The notes beneath the pieces were generated by a model, which did no database searches, had not been told where the DNA came from, and saw only the letters and a list, made by a program, of their open reading frames with translations. Shown here piece by piece: positions 11,184 to 22,079 of a stretch of 64,000 bases of DNA. Origin of the DNA: Cercozoa sp. M6MM (taxonomy: Eukaryota; Endomyxa: Ascetosporea); assembly GCA_040357565.1 (NCBI GenBank), contig JBDODJ010000017.1; one strand, given 5' to 3'. Each line of letters opens with the position of its first letter. Within the stretch, counting starts at the first letter, position 1. Both the position numbers and the translations under genes were made by a program.

Positions 11184-12472
11184 ATGGCTGATGAATCGGT
11201 TTTAAGGAGAGAGCTAGATGCACTTCGACAAGGTGCAATCAATACTCTGTTATGCACGTGACCCCACGGTTTCTTTGTTGTTTGTGCAGATTACGCACTG
11301 ATGCAAAAAGACTATGAAAGCACAGTGACATTTCTTCGGGCGGAGCTGGCAAAGTACAAGAAGGAAGCTGAAGACAATAGGAGGGGCAGGTCGAATCTCG
11401 CCAGTGACGACAGCGACGCGCCGCCTGACGATGAGTTTGAGCAAGGACGCACACAAAGCGAGGACTTTGATGCTATTTTCGCTCTGTATGACATCTTTCC
11501 AAATGCAATTGACTGAACCCAGGAGAATAATAAGTTCGTCATTGTGCTTTTGAAACAGTCAAGCGCAGGTTCTTTCCACAAAGCTGAGTGAAGCCGAGGT
11601 TGCTCGTGCCACTGCACTAAACGACTGCGCAAGACTCGAAAAAGAAAACCAGAAGCTTCGTGAGCATATTGTGTTGTGCAGGAGAGTCATTCATCAGCGT
11701 AACAGTCGCTTCTTCGCTGTTTTTTCTGGTGCAGTTTTTTTCTGACGCAGTTTTTAATTTTGGTGTGCAGATGCGAAGCAAGCTGCAAGCGTTCGGAAAC
11801 GCACACGGCGGAAAGTGGAGCCACTTCCAACGTATTGAGACCTAGAAAAGCACTCCTTTGGTCTGATGTTTCTACTATGCGCAGGTCGGAAGAAGAAACA
11901 ATAAGATTGACACAGTTGCAAGCATCGCAGATCCTAAGAAACACATCTGAACACTCGCTTTCTAGTGAGGTGTTGTTCTTTTTTGATGGACGCTTCGTCT
12001 TGTACTTGCGTTGTTCCTTTAGAACAAGCAATTGAGACAAATCTCACAAGAACTCGCGGAGGAACTTGCACAGAATACAATGGTATCGATGCGGTCAGTT
12101 CGCATTTTTAGTGCAGCTGATTTGACTTTATACGCAGGCACTAAATTCTACAATGCAAGCGAATCGAATGCTTCTCAGTCGAGTGTATGTTTCGTTCAGT
12201 GCTTTAACCCATTCGTTCCGTTGAAGAAAGTAAATTTTACCTGTTCCTGCAGGGAAGAATTGGAAAAGTTTCTGTCGCTGACATCGGAACTGGAGCTGTC
12301 GGAAGATCTGCTGGGCACACCGGCCTCTGTGAGACGGCTAGAGCACATGCTTAACGACCTCGGTGATCAAGAGCAGCCTCACGATGAAACCGAATCTCTC
12401 AGTGCCCAGCCGTCAGACGGAGATCAAGAACTATCGACGACCAAACAAACTGAGCCTACACTAACTAAGTGA
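11184..12472 (+). CDS. Coiled-coil protein of unknown function
   Basis: ATG 11184 gives MADESVLRRELDALRQ, followed by a donor GTGCAATC and the exon YALMQKDYESTVTFLRAELA...DDEFEQGRTQSEDFDA. Later exons give VLSTKLSEAEVARATALND, ARLEKENQKLR, DAKQAASVRKRTRRKVEPL, RSEEETIRLTQLQ and the final exon REELEKFLSLTSELELSEDLL...QTEPTLTK ending in TGA. Heptad-like Leu/Glu/Lys patterning spans most of the protein. The tail is acidic and Gln/Ser-rich. Introns are short and T-rich, and several internal junctions are approximate. Family not recognised. A structural or tethering role is only a guess from the coiled coil. Confidence 0.55.
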
Positions 12473-12937
12473 GTGGTGACTCGTCGCAACTGTGTCCTGA
12501 TGGACCGGATAAGTCGTCCAGTACCTTCATTTCGAAATTCGCAGTTCCGTGTCCGGTTCCAATTTCGTTTGTGCACGACACTACCCGACCATACATCCAT
12601 ATCGTGTACACATACCGTACTACGCTCCGCCAAAACTACTTTTAGTTACTGTAACTATTCCTTTAGTTGAAAACTCCGAAAGCAACTGACACGTGCATCC
12701 CGACGGTGCCCCATGAAAGTCCGAACGCAACTGGCACGTGTTACCGGGGACTGGTTTCGCTTGGTTCATACAGTAACCTGACCTTCTTTGCACTGCTCAG
12801 TATCGTACTTACTTGTCCCGGAAGTCTTGACACTTGAGCTCCTTGTCTGTGTACACTGCGGTAAATTTTTTTGCGACAGTACATTTTTGTCTCGTACACC
12901 CAGTGTTTTTGTGTCAACCTCGATCAGCAAATAAAAC
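12473..12937. other. Intergenic stretch, no supported gene
   Basis: About 465 bp with no sustained coding frame. It contains an imperfect direct repeat: GCAACTGACACGTG near 12680 and GCAACTGGCACGTG near 12727. The start of the next gene follows an AAATAAAAC sequence. Confidence 0.4.
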
Positions 12938-13419
12938 ATGCGTCACCTATCGCGTCTGCTCGTTGCTGTCCTTGCACTTGCCGCTGCGCTGACGATTGGT
13001 GTAGAGGCTACGCAGGAGGGTTCTACCGCGAACACTGCAGCAGGTAAAACAACGCTGAAGAATTGGAACTGACATTCAATGAATCACCAGTGTCGAATCG
13101 TACCAGAATTCTACTGCTTATCACTGTCACAGAAAGCGTTGCACCGTTGCCGACACCTATTTTGGCCGAAACGAAGCCAGCCGCCAGTGCCCCGAAGCCA
13201 AAACCAAAACGCCGTTGTCGCTACTTAGGTGAGTTTTAAACTGAAACTGCCCCACCCCTCACCGGCACCCTCCGAATCGATCCTGTTCCTCACTCTGAAT
13301 TGTTTGTTGTAGACTCGGGGTCTCACGACTTTAAACCCACTCCAGAGCAGGTGGCTCAGTTCAACCGTTGCTCCAACGGCAACAAATCCGCGGACTCAGG
13401 CGCAAGCCAAGGGGACTAA
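12938..13419 (+). CDS. Small secreted protein, 102 aa, three exons
   Basis: The structure resolves cleanly as exons 12938-13043, 13133-13228 and 13313-13419, with phases preserved at both joins. The N-terminus MRHLSRLLVAVLALAAALTI is a textbook signal peptide, with cleavage likely around VEA. The mature part is short and low-complexity. It has a Pro/Ala/Lys-rich centre (APKPKPKRRCRY), then DSGSHDFKPTPEQVAQF and a Ser/Gly tail ending in TAA, with only two cysteines. There is no membrane anchor or ER-retention signal. Secretion is inferred from the signal peptide. No family recognised, and the size and composition suit a rapidly evolving secreted peptide or its precursor (KPKPKRR could be a processing site). 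Confidence 0.75.
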
Positions 13420-13512
13420 TGGCAAATACAACCTGGGCCGGGGTGCAGCCTCCGCAACCAGCACTGGCAGCATAGCACCACTGATGTTCAGTCACTGTGT
13501 TTCATCCAGCAC

Positions 13513-13850
13513 TCACGGCAGTCCGTAAAGAGGGTAGCGCAAGTGCAGCGCAGCTTTTAAGACGCGATGCGTGACTCTTCCGATCTGTATAACAGCAACC
13601 AACCACATATCGAAGAGGGATAGGGACGAGAAGACACCGAAAGTGATCCCCAGCGTGTCGTCGGCAAAATCGAGTCGCAAATTCATGGCACCCAGCTCGT
13701 TCAACAAGTATGATACAGTATACTTAGAACCGAGAAGAATGTTAGAACCGAGCATACCATCTCGGCCGAATCGCACACCACCCTTGTTCTTGCTCGCCGT
13801 CGTCCGTCAAGTCGTCTTCTCGTCTACGCTACTGTAACTTACTCGTACTG
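13513..13850 (-). CDS. Unknown protein fragment with a hydrophobic C-terminus
   Basis: The minus-strand frame ends VLKAALHLRYPLYGLP with a stop at 13513. It contains LRLDFADDTLGITFGVFSS and SLFDMWLVAVIQIG, which could be a membrane segment. Upstream, an intron-like stretch beginning GGTATGCTCGG (13734-13758) is identical over 25 nt to an intron start in the BRCT gene at 16989-17013. The 5' end of the gene was not found; candidate first codons lie near 13776-13850. It could be a terminal exon, a short gene or a decayed copy. Confidence 0.35.
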
Positions 13851-14490
13851 AGCGACGCTACCTAGTAGCTAGTATTCGATTCGATTGTAATTTACCGAAT
13901 TCGGATGCGTATTACAGCATGAGCTGCTGTGTCCGCGCGGAAGCAACCCTACAACTTACAAAAATCCTCAAAAGGTGGAAGATGCCGACGTGTGTTCGCT
14001 GGTATCCGGACCTACTGAGAGCTTCAATCCAGACTGTGGAACACCTGTGTTTGAGTAGGGAAGCCTTGAGCAAGATTACTTGTGTTTGAACTCAAAGAAG
14101 GGCTCTCTCGACCAGGTAATCTGATCTCTCCAGGACCAGTTGTCTCCGCTTCTACCCGTCCTCTGCCTTTCCAGAGGCCTTTCGTCTTTTCTTCTTTTCC
14201 TTACTTCACGCCAACTCAAGTACTTCTGAATCCACTACTCTGCTCTGACGACGTCTTTCCGTCTCAAGAACCCTTTTTAACTCCCTGCAGTAAAAACATC
14301 TGACGGGCTTTCTTTGCTTACGTTCCTTGATTTTTTTTGTATTTAAGCAAAGTACCGTCGCGTACCCTCAAATTTAGCGAGGAAGCCTGATCCCTATCTG
14401 AGAGGGCAGCGGTAACAGTGCATGCGCCCGCGTTTGATACGCCAGCATATGATCGTATCGTATGGACCAGATCCCGTCCAGTCCATTGAG
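13851..14490. other. Intergenic stretch, nothing supported
   Basis: About 640 bp of pyrimidine-rich sequence with several short frames but no splice-consistent gene. The right end abuts the stop codon of the SLC25 carrier. Confidence 0.35.
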
Positions 14491-15948
14491 TTAAACCTGG
14501 GTGGTAACAACCCGCGCAGTGACGACAACGGCACTGCTGACAGCGAGTGTAGGCGCGGCCTTCTCGAGCTGTCGCAGGCGTCGCCGGCGCGCCATGGCAA
14601 CGATGAGCTGCAGAAAGGCGTCGCGGAACAAAAAGACGAGTGCTGCCGTAAGTGTCGACTGCACCTGCGTGTTTCACACCAAGCAACGCCGAGTCACGTT
14701 ATTTGTTAAAGCTAAAAAGAAAGGTACCAGCTTCAGTCGCAGACCATTAAAGAAACTGAGAGCGCCCTCCTCTTGCAACTGCACAAGCACAGAGACATCC
14801 TTGGTACAAAGCACAAGACAGCAGGAAGCAAAAGTAGTCGTACCATAGCTTGTGCCAGAGCAACAATTGACAGCAGTTTGCGCAGCTGTGTTGTCACCCG
14901 ACACGTCGACTCCGCCGACTGCTGTTGCTCGGCCTGCTGTTCCTCCTCGGTGGTGTCACGTTGCAGACGCACCTTGAGTGTCTGGATCGGGTAAGTCGCC
15001 AGCGTGGCTGCGATCTTGCTCAAAGCACCAATCAGGAAGATCTGCAGCGGCGACAGCTTGAGAAACTGCAAGTGCAAAATAGTCAAGTCAAACAGTCAAA
15101 TCTCCTGAGTCAAGTCTTTTTTCAGTCAAACACTCTTCCACTCAAACATTGTTTCCGTTACTTTGAGTCAAACCTGACTCTTATAGTATGGAAAGAGAGA
15201 GGGTATACCTTGGATTTGGTGGCCACGAAACGTGCCAGCAGTCGCTTCAACAAAGCTGCCGCGGCGAACTGAACCGCCGGGTTCGAGCACAGCACGAGCG
15301 ACGGCACCATGCCACTCACGAGCCACGACAGACCATGCCGCTCGTGCAACTCGCGAATCTGCAGTCCCAAACAATAAACCCAACAGAAACGGCAATGTTA
15401 CACGAGAGCTGTACCGTCGACAAAAAGGAAGCGTGGTCACCCTCCCGTTTGGCAGTGATCTGTCGCGCATTCACGACCCAGAGCCAGTTGGTACTGTCAT
15501 ACGTGATATAGCAGGAACAATATAAAGCAGAAGGGTAAAGAAAGAGTACAGCAGAACAGTGCCGACGCCACTGGCGAACCCAACGGCCAGATTGCGCGAC
15601 GGCGACGACCCAGCACGCAGCAGTTTCGAGAACTTGCTGAAGAAGTAGTAGTACACTCCGTTCTGCACGGCCATCGAAAACATGGCGCCGCCAAAGCCCT
15701 TGTACAACGCGCTCATGCCCTGCTGCTGCACCAGCTGTCGCAGCATGCGCACGTTGCCGCCTGCCTCGCGCTGCCGCGACTGTACCTTCACGACGGCCGT
15801 GAACAACGGGTACGTTATGCTGTCCAACACACCCACTCTCAACACAACACTAAGCCTGCTCATACAATGTGCCATACCCCAGGGACGCGCAGCCTGCAGC
15901 GGTGCCTGCCACCGCAGACATCCACGGCGCACCGGAAGTCGACGTCAT
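14491..15948 (-). CDS. Mitochondrial carrier family (SLC25) transporter, peroxisomal/adenine-nucleotide-like
   Basis: Start at 15948: MTSTSGAPWMSAVAGTAAG. A clean intron follows and joins ...CASLG to SITYPLFTAVVKVQ, the first carrier signature. Next come LYKGFGGAMFSMAVQNGVYYYF, a second repeat with LVSGMVPSLVLCSNPAVQF, and a third repeat signature TLATYPIQTLKVRLQR. The final exon DAFLQLIVAMARRRRLRQLEKA ends VVTTQV and TAA. The P-x-x-T/L-x-x-K/R patterns, the small-residue first helix and the length of about 300 residues match SLC25. YPL.T...Q and YPIQTLKVRLQ most resemble the PMP34/ANT1 peroxisomal adenine nucleotide carriers. Substrate and organelle are inferred. The loop between repeats 3a and 3b is Glu/Gln-rich and unusually long. 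Confidence 0.8.
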
Positions 15949-16302
15949 GAGCAAGGCTGCCGAAATGCACAAAAACTTATTGCAATCACAAAAATGAAAA
16001 AACACGACAGCCTAGTCGGCCCTAAACAAGCCAGTATGCTCACTCACCTATTAAACTTGCCAATTTAGCGCGTCTACCGTCTTCGTGTCAAGGAATTGCT
16101 GCCAGCACGAAGTCCACGGAGTCCCGATCAGCCGCTGGGAGCTCGCCGCCAAAACAATATAAATTGAGTCTCAGCAAACCCGCCTCACGTGTACTCCTGC
16201 CTTGCATGCAGTATTAACACAGTGTCACGCTTCCACAAATCACGTTTTCTCGCAGCCAGCAACACATCGTTTTTGTGAGGGCGGCTGCCGTGCAGTTGTG
16301 GT

Positions 16303-17987
16303 ATGGAGACACCTCTTAACGTCGCAACTAGAAGTGTTGCCACTCGGCATGACTCGATCCCAGTCGGCGCCTCTCCGAAGCTGACTGTTACTTTGCCCGC
16401 CGCTTCTGAAAGCCCAATACGAGGCTCCAAACGTGTCCTCCGAACTGACTCTGACACGAACTTTGGTAAAAGGCACTCCCTGCGTTGCCTCGAGTCCCTC
16501 AATCTCAAGTTATTTGGATTGTAGTTCTTGCACTCACTGGCGGCGACGAAACCTTTGTCTCAATCTTTCAACAAGCAGCGAAGGAGCTTACGAATCAAGA
16601 TGGCGTATGTATTTTCATAACCTTTTGAATACTACATTTGAGACCTTTGGATTGTGTTTAGGAGTATGCCTCCGTGAGTGAGCATTCCACCGACAGCCAG
16701 GTTACGCACTTGATCATTTCCACTGTTGAAAACGACGTTCCTCGCACAAGTAACTCTTCTGGCTTCCAGTGCTCTCATTGTTTTTGCTTTGTTCGATGCT
16801 TTCTTTGACCTTCAGTTCGACTGCTGTGTGCTCTCGCAAGGAGACAAGCAGGCCGACAGGTCCACCTACTGTCGATCGAGTGGCTGTTTGACTCAATGGC
16901 CGCAAAGCAGTGGCTTCCGTGCAATGATGAGAAGTACTTGTGGCAGCTGCCTGAGGAGCTTCCAGTCTCGTCTGTTCAGTTCCAGTTGGTATGCTCGGTT
17001 CTAACATTCTTCCGAGGACTCGCATATTTTTTATTCAGGACAAAGACGCAAAGAAGTTGGGTGACATGCGAATCATCATCTGCGAGACTTTGAGACGAAA
17101 GTTCAAGTCGCCTTCATTCGAAGAGCTGCAAGCTGTGGCCGAACAAGCGAATGCGACTGTCATTTGTCTCGTACCCTCTTTCTGCAGCTTCGAACCCATT
17201 GTTTGGTATTGTTCTAGTGCCTCAGAGAACGAAAACAATGGCCGGTGTGAATCGTGGCATCGAACGAAACAGCAGCGACAACAAAAACACTGTCGTGCTG
17301 GCGCCAAAGTCGATGCAACTGATTCTGCCTGATGAAATGCACCTCGTCTCACCTTTGGTACCTTTTGTTGCTTTCTTCTGTTGACTTGCTTCTATTATAC
17401 GTGCGCAATTCTTTAGTGGCTTTTTGACTCGGTTTCGCAAGGCAAAGTTTTAGCGTTTGATCATCCACGCGCACGAGTCGCAAACCCCAAGTCTCGCGAA
17501 CGAAAGACGCGAAGAAGCAAGGTCAGTGCGAGAATCGAAACCGTGTCGGAAAAGGAGAACTCGCGAAGCACGCGGCCGCCGAAGAAAAAGAGGCGGAAAG
17601 TTTCGACCGAAACTGGCTCGACTTCTCAACAACGAAAACCTCGAGTGCAGCAAGCAGAGCAGTCAAAGCTTCAGTCGCAGGAACAAACAGCAGAACAGCA
17701 GCGGCAGCCGCAACAGCAACAAGAGCAACAAGAACAACCACAGCAAGAGTCAAAGCAGCAGTCTCAGCAACAACCAAAACCATCAGAAGAACAACAGCCA
17801 CAACAGCAGCAAACAAAACCATCAGAAGAACAGTCACATCAGCAACAAACAAAACCATCAGAAGAACAACATCCACCCCAGCAACAAAAACCTTCAGAGG
17901 AACAATTTCCACACCAGCAGCAACCAAAACAAGCAGAAGAACAACAGTTACAGCAACAGCAGCAACAACAGCAGGAAGAATCACCCC

Positions 17988-18033
<46 letters not shown>

Positions 18034-18043
18034 NNNNNNNNNN

Positions 18044-18089
<46 letters not shown>

Positions 18090-18216
18090 CCACTCCAACA
18101 GGAACAACAACCACTGCAGCAGGAACAACAACCACTCCAACAGAAACAACAACCACTCCAACAGGAACAACAACCACTCCAACAGGAACAANNNNNNNNN
18201 NCAGCAACAACAGCAA

Positions 18217-18249
<33 letters not shown>

Positions 18250-18531
18250 GAGCAGCAACAACAACTCTGCCTCAGTGAAACCACGCCGAACAAAGAAGCA
18301 GTTGCAGCAGTGACAGTGCAGGTGCCAGCTGTCATTGTCAATGGTTCTAACGTCTCGGAACCGCTCAGTCCTGAGTCCAAGGAGGTCGCCGTCGATGACA
18401 CGGGTGATCACGCCGATTTTTTCATGCCCGACTTCCAGTTTGAGCCAAGTGACCACGAAGAGGAACGTTCGGGTCGCCATGGCAACGCAATGCAACTGGA
18501 CTCGCTTGAATTTGATTTTGATGACATGTGA
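16303..18531 (+). CDS. Tandem-BRCT protein with long polyglutamine C-terminal region
   Basis: Start METPLNVATRSVATRHD. Exon 1 joins in phase to VLALTGGDETFVSIFQQAAK, then to EYASVSEHSTDSQVTHLIIS, then to VHLLSIEWLFDSMAAKQWL. Together these read as a first BRCT domain, with the THLI strand and the W..DS helix. A second BRCT follows: KKLGDMRIIICETLRRKF, ELQAVAEQANATV and LPDEMHLVSPLWLFDSVSQG. The C-terminal half starts with basic segments (RERKTRRSK, PPKKKRRKV; likely nuclear signals). It continues as a CAA/CAG-encoded Gln tract interrupted by two 10-N gaps and ends in an acidic tail, LEFDFDDM, then TGA. BRCT pairs bind phosphoserine peptides in DNA-damage signalling, so that role is inferred. 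Frame is not continuous across the gaps as assembled. Confidence 0.72.
18034..18043. other. Assembly gap (10 N) in the CAA array
   Basis: Ten N bases interrupt a pure CAA repeat. The frame encoding Gln shifts across it, so the true length is not 10. Confidence 0.95.
18192..18201. other. Assembly gap (10 N) in the CAG/CAA array
   Basis: Ten N bases at the end of the 18-bp repeat block. The Gln frame again changes across it. Confidence 0.95.
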
Positions 18532-18576
18532 CGTCAGTACTATTTACCAGTTGACGAGGAGTCTAACTAGATATTT

Positions 18577-18582
18577 AATAAA
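18577..18582 (+). promoter_or_regulatory. Likely poly(A) signal AATAAA of the BRCT gene
   Basis: AATAAA lies about 45 nt downstream of the BRCT gene's stop codon. The same hexamer occurs just after the next two plus-strand stops. Confidence 0.55.
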
Positions 18583-18876
18583 ATTCCATTCGTTGGTTGA
18601 AATTGTGATTTCACTTCAACTGAATTCGTAATCTCAAACCTAATGCGAGTGGCAACCACCCTTGATACTGGACGATAGTTCGGTTTCAAACTGAAGGAAC
18701 TTGAAGCAAATTTGCAGGCAAATTAAATGCCAGCTGATGGTGAGAAAGGAGAGCAGGATCATGCCCGGGTGACGTGCCTAAAATTGCGGACTGTACAAGC
18801 CAGGTCACGCAACTTGCGACGGTGTTCACCCAAAGTCTCAAAGCAGCTTGGCACGACTGCGGGTTTTTAGTTTAAG

Positions 18877-19732
18877 ATGGGCTACCTGCAGGCAGTTTTG
18901 TTCTCGGCGTTGCTATCGACTATCTGTGCATCTTGGGTAGAATTGGCCCTGACTTCGGAGCAGAGGTATGTTGTTTGAATGGTCTACAGTAGTACTCAAC
19001 GCGTGTGGCTCTGCATGCGCGTTGTTCACTTTCCCCGGCCCTAGGAGAGAACTTCTCGGCTTGCCCCCGACAGAGTCCCCTCGCTTTGTTTCCTCTGTTG
19101 GCAGTGGCGAAACTGCGGAGTCTAGTGTACCACCAATTGAATGGACCCCAAGTCCACGCTGGGGACCGCGTCGAGAACAACTTGAAAACAAGTACTCCCT
19201 AATGCCTGCCTTCTTGTTTCCTCGAGGGGTGAGCCAACAGATATTTGTTGAGCGGTCTTTGAACACAGAGGAATTTGTCTTGTGCAGACTTTGGAGGCTC
19301 AGGAGGCGCTTTCCGTGTCGATAGCCTCACCAGTGCACACCGCAATGTATCGCACTGGTGGATTGCTCAGCGCGAGCTCTTGTAGTTCGCCGCCGCTTGG
19401 AGACAATGTAAACTTAAATTTACCTCCGCTTCCATTTTGACCTTTAGGTTAACATTGTCTCTGACCCAGGGGCGACCTCGTGTTGTGGCGATTCTGCGAC
19501 CTCAAACCTCGCAACCAGGACAGTAAGCTCAGTGTAAACTCCCAGTGAAGCATGTCCCACAGAGTAAATTTGTTTTTGCTGTTGCAGAAACACAGTCGAT
19601 GTGCTGAAGGTGTCAAAGCCGCCGAGTGGCCACTCTGCCGAACGGAACTTTGATGACGCTTCGGTTCGAGGAGACACGCTGTTTTATACTCTGTCCGAGG
19701 TGGCGCAGCAACTGACTTCTTCGCAGTATTAA
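18877..19732 (+). CDS. Secreted or lumenal protein of unknown family, five exons
   Basis: The structure resolves as 18877-18965, 19045-19228, 19288-19407, 19470-19522 and 19588-19732, with every phase consistent. The N-terminus MGYLQAVLFSALLSTICASW is a signal peptide. The mature chain (about 170-180 residues) includes RRELLGLPPTESPRFVSSVG, RWGPRREQLENKYSLMPAFL, GRPRVVAILRPQTSQPGQ and FYTLSEVAQQLTSSQY. It has no second hydrophobic segment. For exon 4 I preferred the acceptor ending at 19469 over the one at 19447 because only it keeps exon 5 open. No family is recognised. The AATAAA signal overlaps the stop codon. Confidence 0.68.
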
Positions 19733-19736
19733 TAAA
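19731..19736 (+). promoter_or_regulatory. AATAAA overlapping the stop codon of the secreted-protein gene
   Basis: The TAA stop at 19730-19732 is part of TTAATAAATT, so the poly(A) signal begins inside the stop codon. This implies a very short 3' UTR. Confidence 0.5.
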
Positions 19737-20174
19737 TTTACTCTATTTATAGACGATATGTCGCGGACATAAACTTAAATATATATAAATTGATATATTT
19801 ATATATAATTAAACTGTAAGTTCTGGAATTTCCCCTGCGTGTCAACTTTAGAATCAACAGTGTCAAACCTGAGTTCGCTCAAGGAAGTCCTTCTCTACAA
19901 AACGTATTGTTCGTCTCAGCTCCGAGAGGAAGCAACACCGAAAGTTGGAAACCGCTTCTAATAGGTACAGTACAGCTTTGTAGCACTATACTGAAATGTT
20001 GTCACAACTATGTATCAATGCACAGATGTAAAGACAAAGAACGTGCGCGCAACGGTCTCAAAATACTTTCGTTCGATGTAATTTGCATACGTTTGATATC
20101 ACAAATGGTGACTTTAACAGGCTCAGATTAAGGTGTGCACATCAACAACTTTTGAAGACGCCAACCTTCCTTCC

Positions 20175-20790
20175 ATGTGGCGATCCGGCTGTTCGTTTGC
20201 TGGTATAGTCAGCTTTCAAATATTGCCTGTGATGCTTTTTGAGGTATTGTGGGCAGTGATACCAGCGAAAGCGCCGCAAACGTACACTTGGCGTTCGCTG
20301 GAGATGGCCGAGCGTCGGCATAGTTTCCTCTCGCAGTGGCTCGACTCGACGCCACAGGCTGCGGTTGGCGAACACGTTGAAGAAGAAGACGACATTTTCG
20401 GCGAAACAGTCGAAACGAATGAAGTTGAGGACAACGATCAGTGCGCATGCGATGATGCTGTCTTTTTCAGCACACGCCCTCACGCTCCCTCGGTACACTG
20501 ACTCAAACTGGAATCCACTGTGTACACAGCACTGTGCGAAGCCCGGTGCACTGCCGCCGCTGCATCGGCGTGCCTCTGTCTTTGCGAATAATGCCAGTGG
20601 CAGCTTCGATGCAACGGAGAACTGGCCTTTAACCAGTCGCACGGATCCGGAAGTAGCTCGACAGGAGGTGAGATCATTTCTGACCGTCAGCAACCGCCAT
20701 TTTGCTACTTCACTTGGTCCAGTGGAAACTCCTCTCCGACAGAATGTGAAACTGTGCTCTCGATTTCCGTTGACGAGCGACGTTGGGTAA
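20175..20790 (+). CDS. Unknown protein, multi-exon; 5' end uncertain
   Basis: Coding-like segments are WRSLEMAERRHSFLSQWLDS, AAVGEHVEEEDDIFGETVE and, after introns near 20430-20520, ALPPLHRRASVFANNASG, DATENWPLTSRTDPEVARQE and VETPLRQNVKLCSRFPL, ending DVG and TAA at 20790. AATAAA follows at 20799. ATG 20175 (MWRSGCSFAGIV) is one candidate start. An exon near 19850-19960 (SSLKEVLLYKTYCSSQLREE) may belong upstream. No domain recognised. The protein is acidic in the middle, with a basic C-terminal third. Confidence 0.4.
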
Positions 20791-20798
20791 TTGCCGAA

Positions 20799-20804
20799 AA
20801 TAAA
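20799..20804 (+). promoter_or_regulatory. Likely poly(A) signal AATAAA
   Basis: The hexamer begins 9 nt after the TAA that ends the preceding unknown gene. Confidence 0.5.
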
Positions 20805-21066
20805 AAGTCAACAACATTGACTGTTTATAAACGTCATCAAACGAAACACCAGAAACAACTATCCATCAGCCTGAACGTCAATTATTTTGGAAGCAGACTG
20901 GCCAGCTACTGCGTTGTAACACACGCCATTGCTGTGTGTACAGACGTGTGTTTATCGTTACCAGGCTCCCAAGCAGCACGTGAGCGCACCGCAAAGCTTG
21001 GCGCGAATTATTTCTTTTCTCGACCACAGTCTCTGCAGCAGTGCCAACCGCTGTCACACAGTGCAC

Positions 21067-22079
21067 ATGTCCTCTGAATTCGCCCCCTCGTCCAATGACG
21101 TGACCGTGAAGGTGTGTTCATGCTCCGTTTGACTGAGGTTTGCTGATCACTTTTTTGATTTGTGTGCTTTTGCTTTCGAAAGGTCGGCCTGATTGGCGAG
21201 TCACAGACGGGCAAGACGTCGCTTATGGGTCCGTTGTTCTGTTGTTTCCGTTTGTTCGTAAATCCTTACTTGTCGGTGTTGCAGTCAAGTACATTGAAGG
21301 TAAGTTTGACGAGGACTACATTGTGACTCTGGGCGTCACGTTCATGGACAAGACGATCCGCATCAAGAACCTCAACATCACGTTCAGTATTTGGTGCGTT
21401 TCGCTCGCTTGCCTTTCTTTTGTCAAGTTTTTGCCATGTGGACTATTGATGTCTCTCAGGGATCTCGGTGGCCAGCAACAGTACCTCGGCATGCTGCCGC
21501 TCGTTTGCAACGATGCGCACGCACTGCTGTTCACGTTCGACCTGACGCGCAAGGCCTCGCTCACGGTACATTGTTTTATTGTGCCCTGTTATGCCTTCCC
21601 TCTTCACAGTTCTTGCTTGCGAGTGCAGGCAGTCAAGCAGTGGTACCGACAAGCACGGCCGTACAACAAGAAGGCCATCCCGCTACTGATCGGTACCAAG
21701 TTCGACCTGTTCGACCAGCTGCCCGAAGCCGAGAAGGCCGACATTACCAAGCAGGTGTGTTTGCGTTGCCTTTGTGTGGACTGCCAACTCCTTTCTGACA
21801 GGTATCCTTGGAAGTGAATGCTTTGTTTGCGTTGCTGGACAGGCGCGCAAGTTCGCCAAGGCGATGAAGGCGCCGCTGATCTTCTGCTCGGCCGCCTCGT
21901 CGATCAACATCAGCAAGATCTTCAAGATCATCCTGTCCAAGGTGTTCGACATGCGCTGCGCAGTCAAGGAACTCAAGGGTGTCGGCGTGCCTGTCATCGA
22001 GTACCGAAACGTCGGCGGCAGCTCGTCCAAGAGAAAAGACGGCGCCGAGCAGGAGCAGCAGCCGGCCGAGGCGTCGTAA
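21067..22079 (+). CDS. SPG1: Spg1/Tem1-family small GTPase
   Basis: Six exons resolve exactly: 21067-21111, 21183-21228, 21285-21393, 21460-21565, 21629-21754 and 21843-22079, giving 222 residues. P-loop GESQTGKTS, switch I TLGVTFMDKTI, switch II WDLGGQQQYLGMLPLV, G4 GTKFD (Thr in place of the usual Asn, as in Spg1) and G5 CSAASSINISKIF are all present. The segments FDEDYIVTLGV and FDLTRKASL are hallmarks of this family rather than of Rab or Ras. There is no C-terminal prenylation cysteine; the tail is a charged KRKDGAEQEQQPAEAS. The family controls cytokinesis/septation through a Sid/Cdc7-type kinase cascade at the spindle pole. That role here is inferred from family. Confidence 0.95.

Larger units (their letters stand above)
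17990..18260 (+). repeat. CAA/CAG trinucleotide array with an 18-bp QQPLQQE minisatellite
   Basis: Pure CAA runs flank a gap at 18034-18043. About five copies of an 18-bp unit encoding QQPLQQ(E/K) follow, then a second gap at 18192-18201 and mixed CAG/CAA. All of it is inside the BRCT gene's coding region, so the array lengths and frame are unreliable. Confidence 0.9.

Noticed and set aside
17523-18401. Minus-strand open frame of poly-Val/Leu/Cys across the CAA array
   Set aside because: A repeat artefact: the complement of CAA/CAG is open in all frames.
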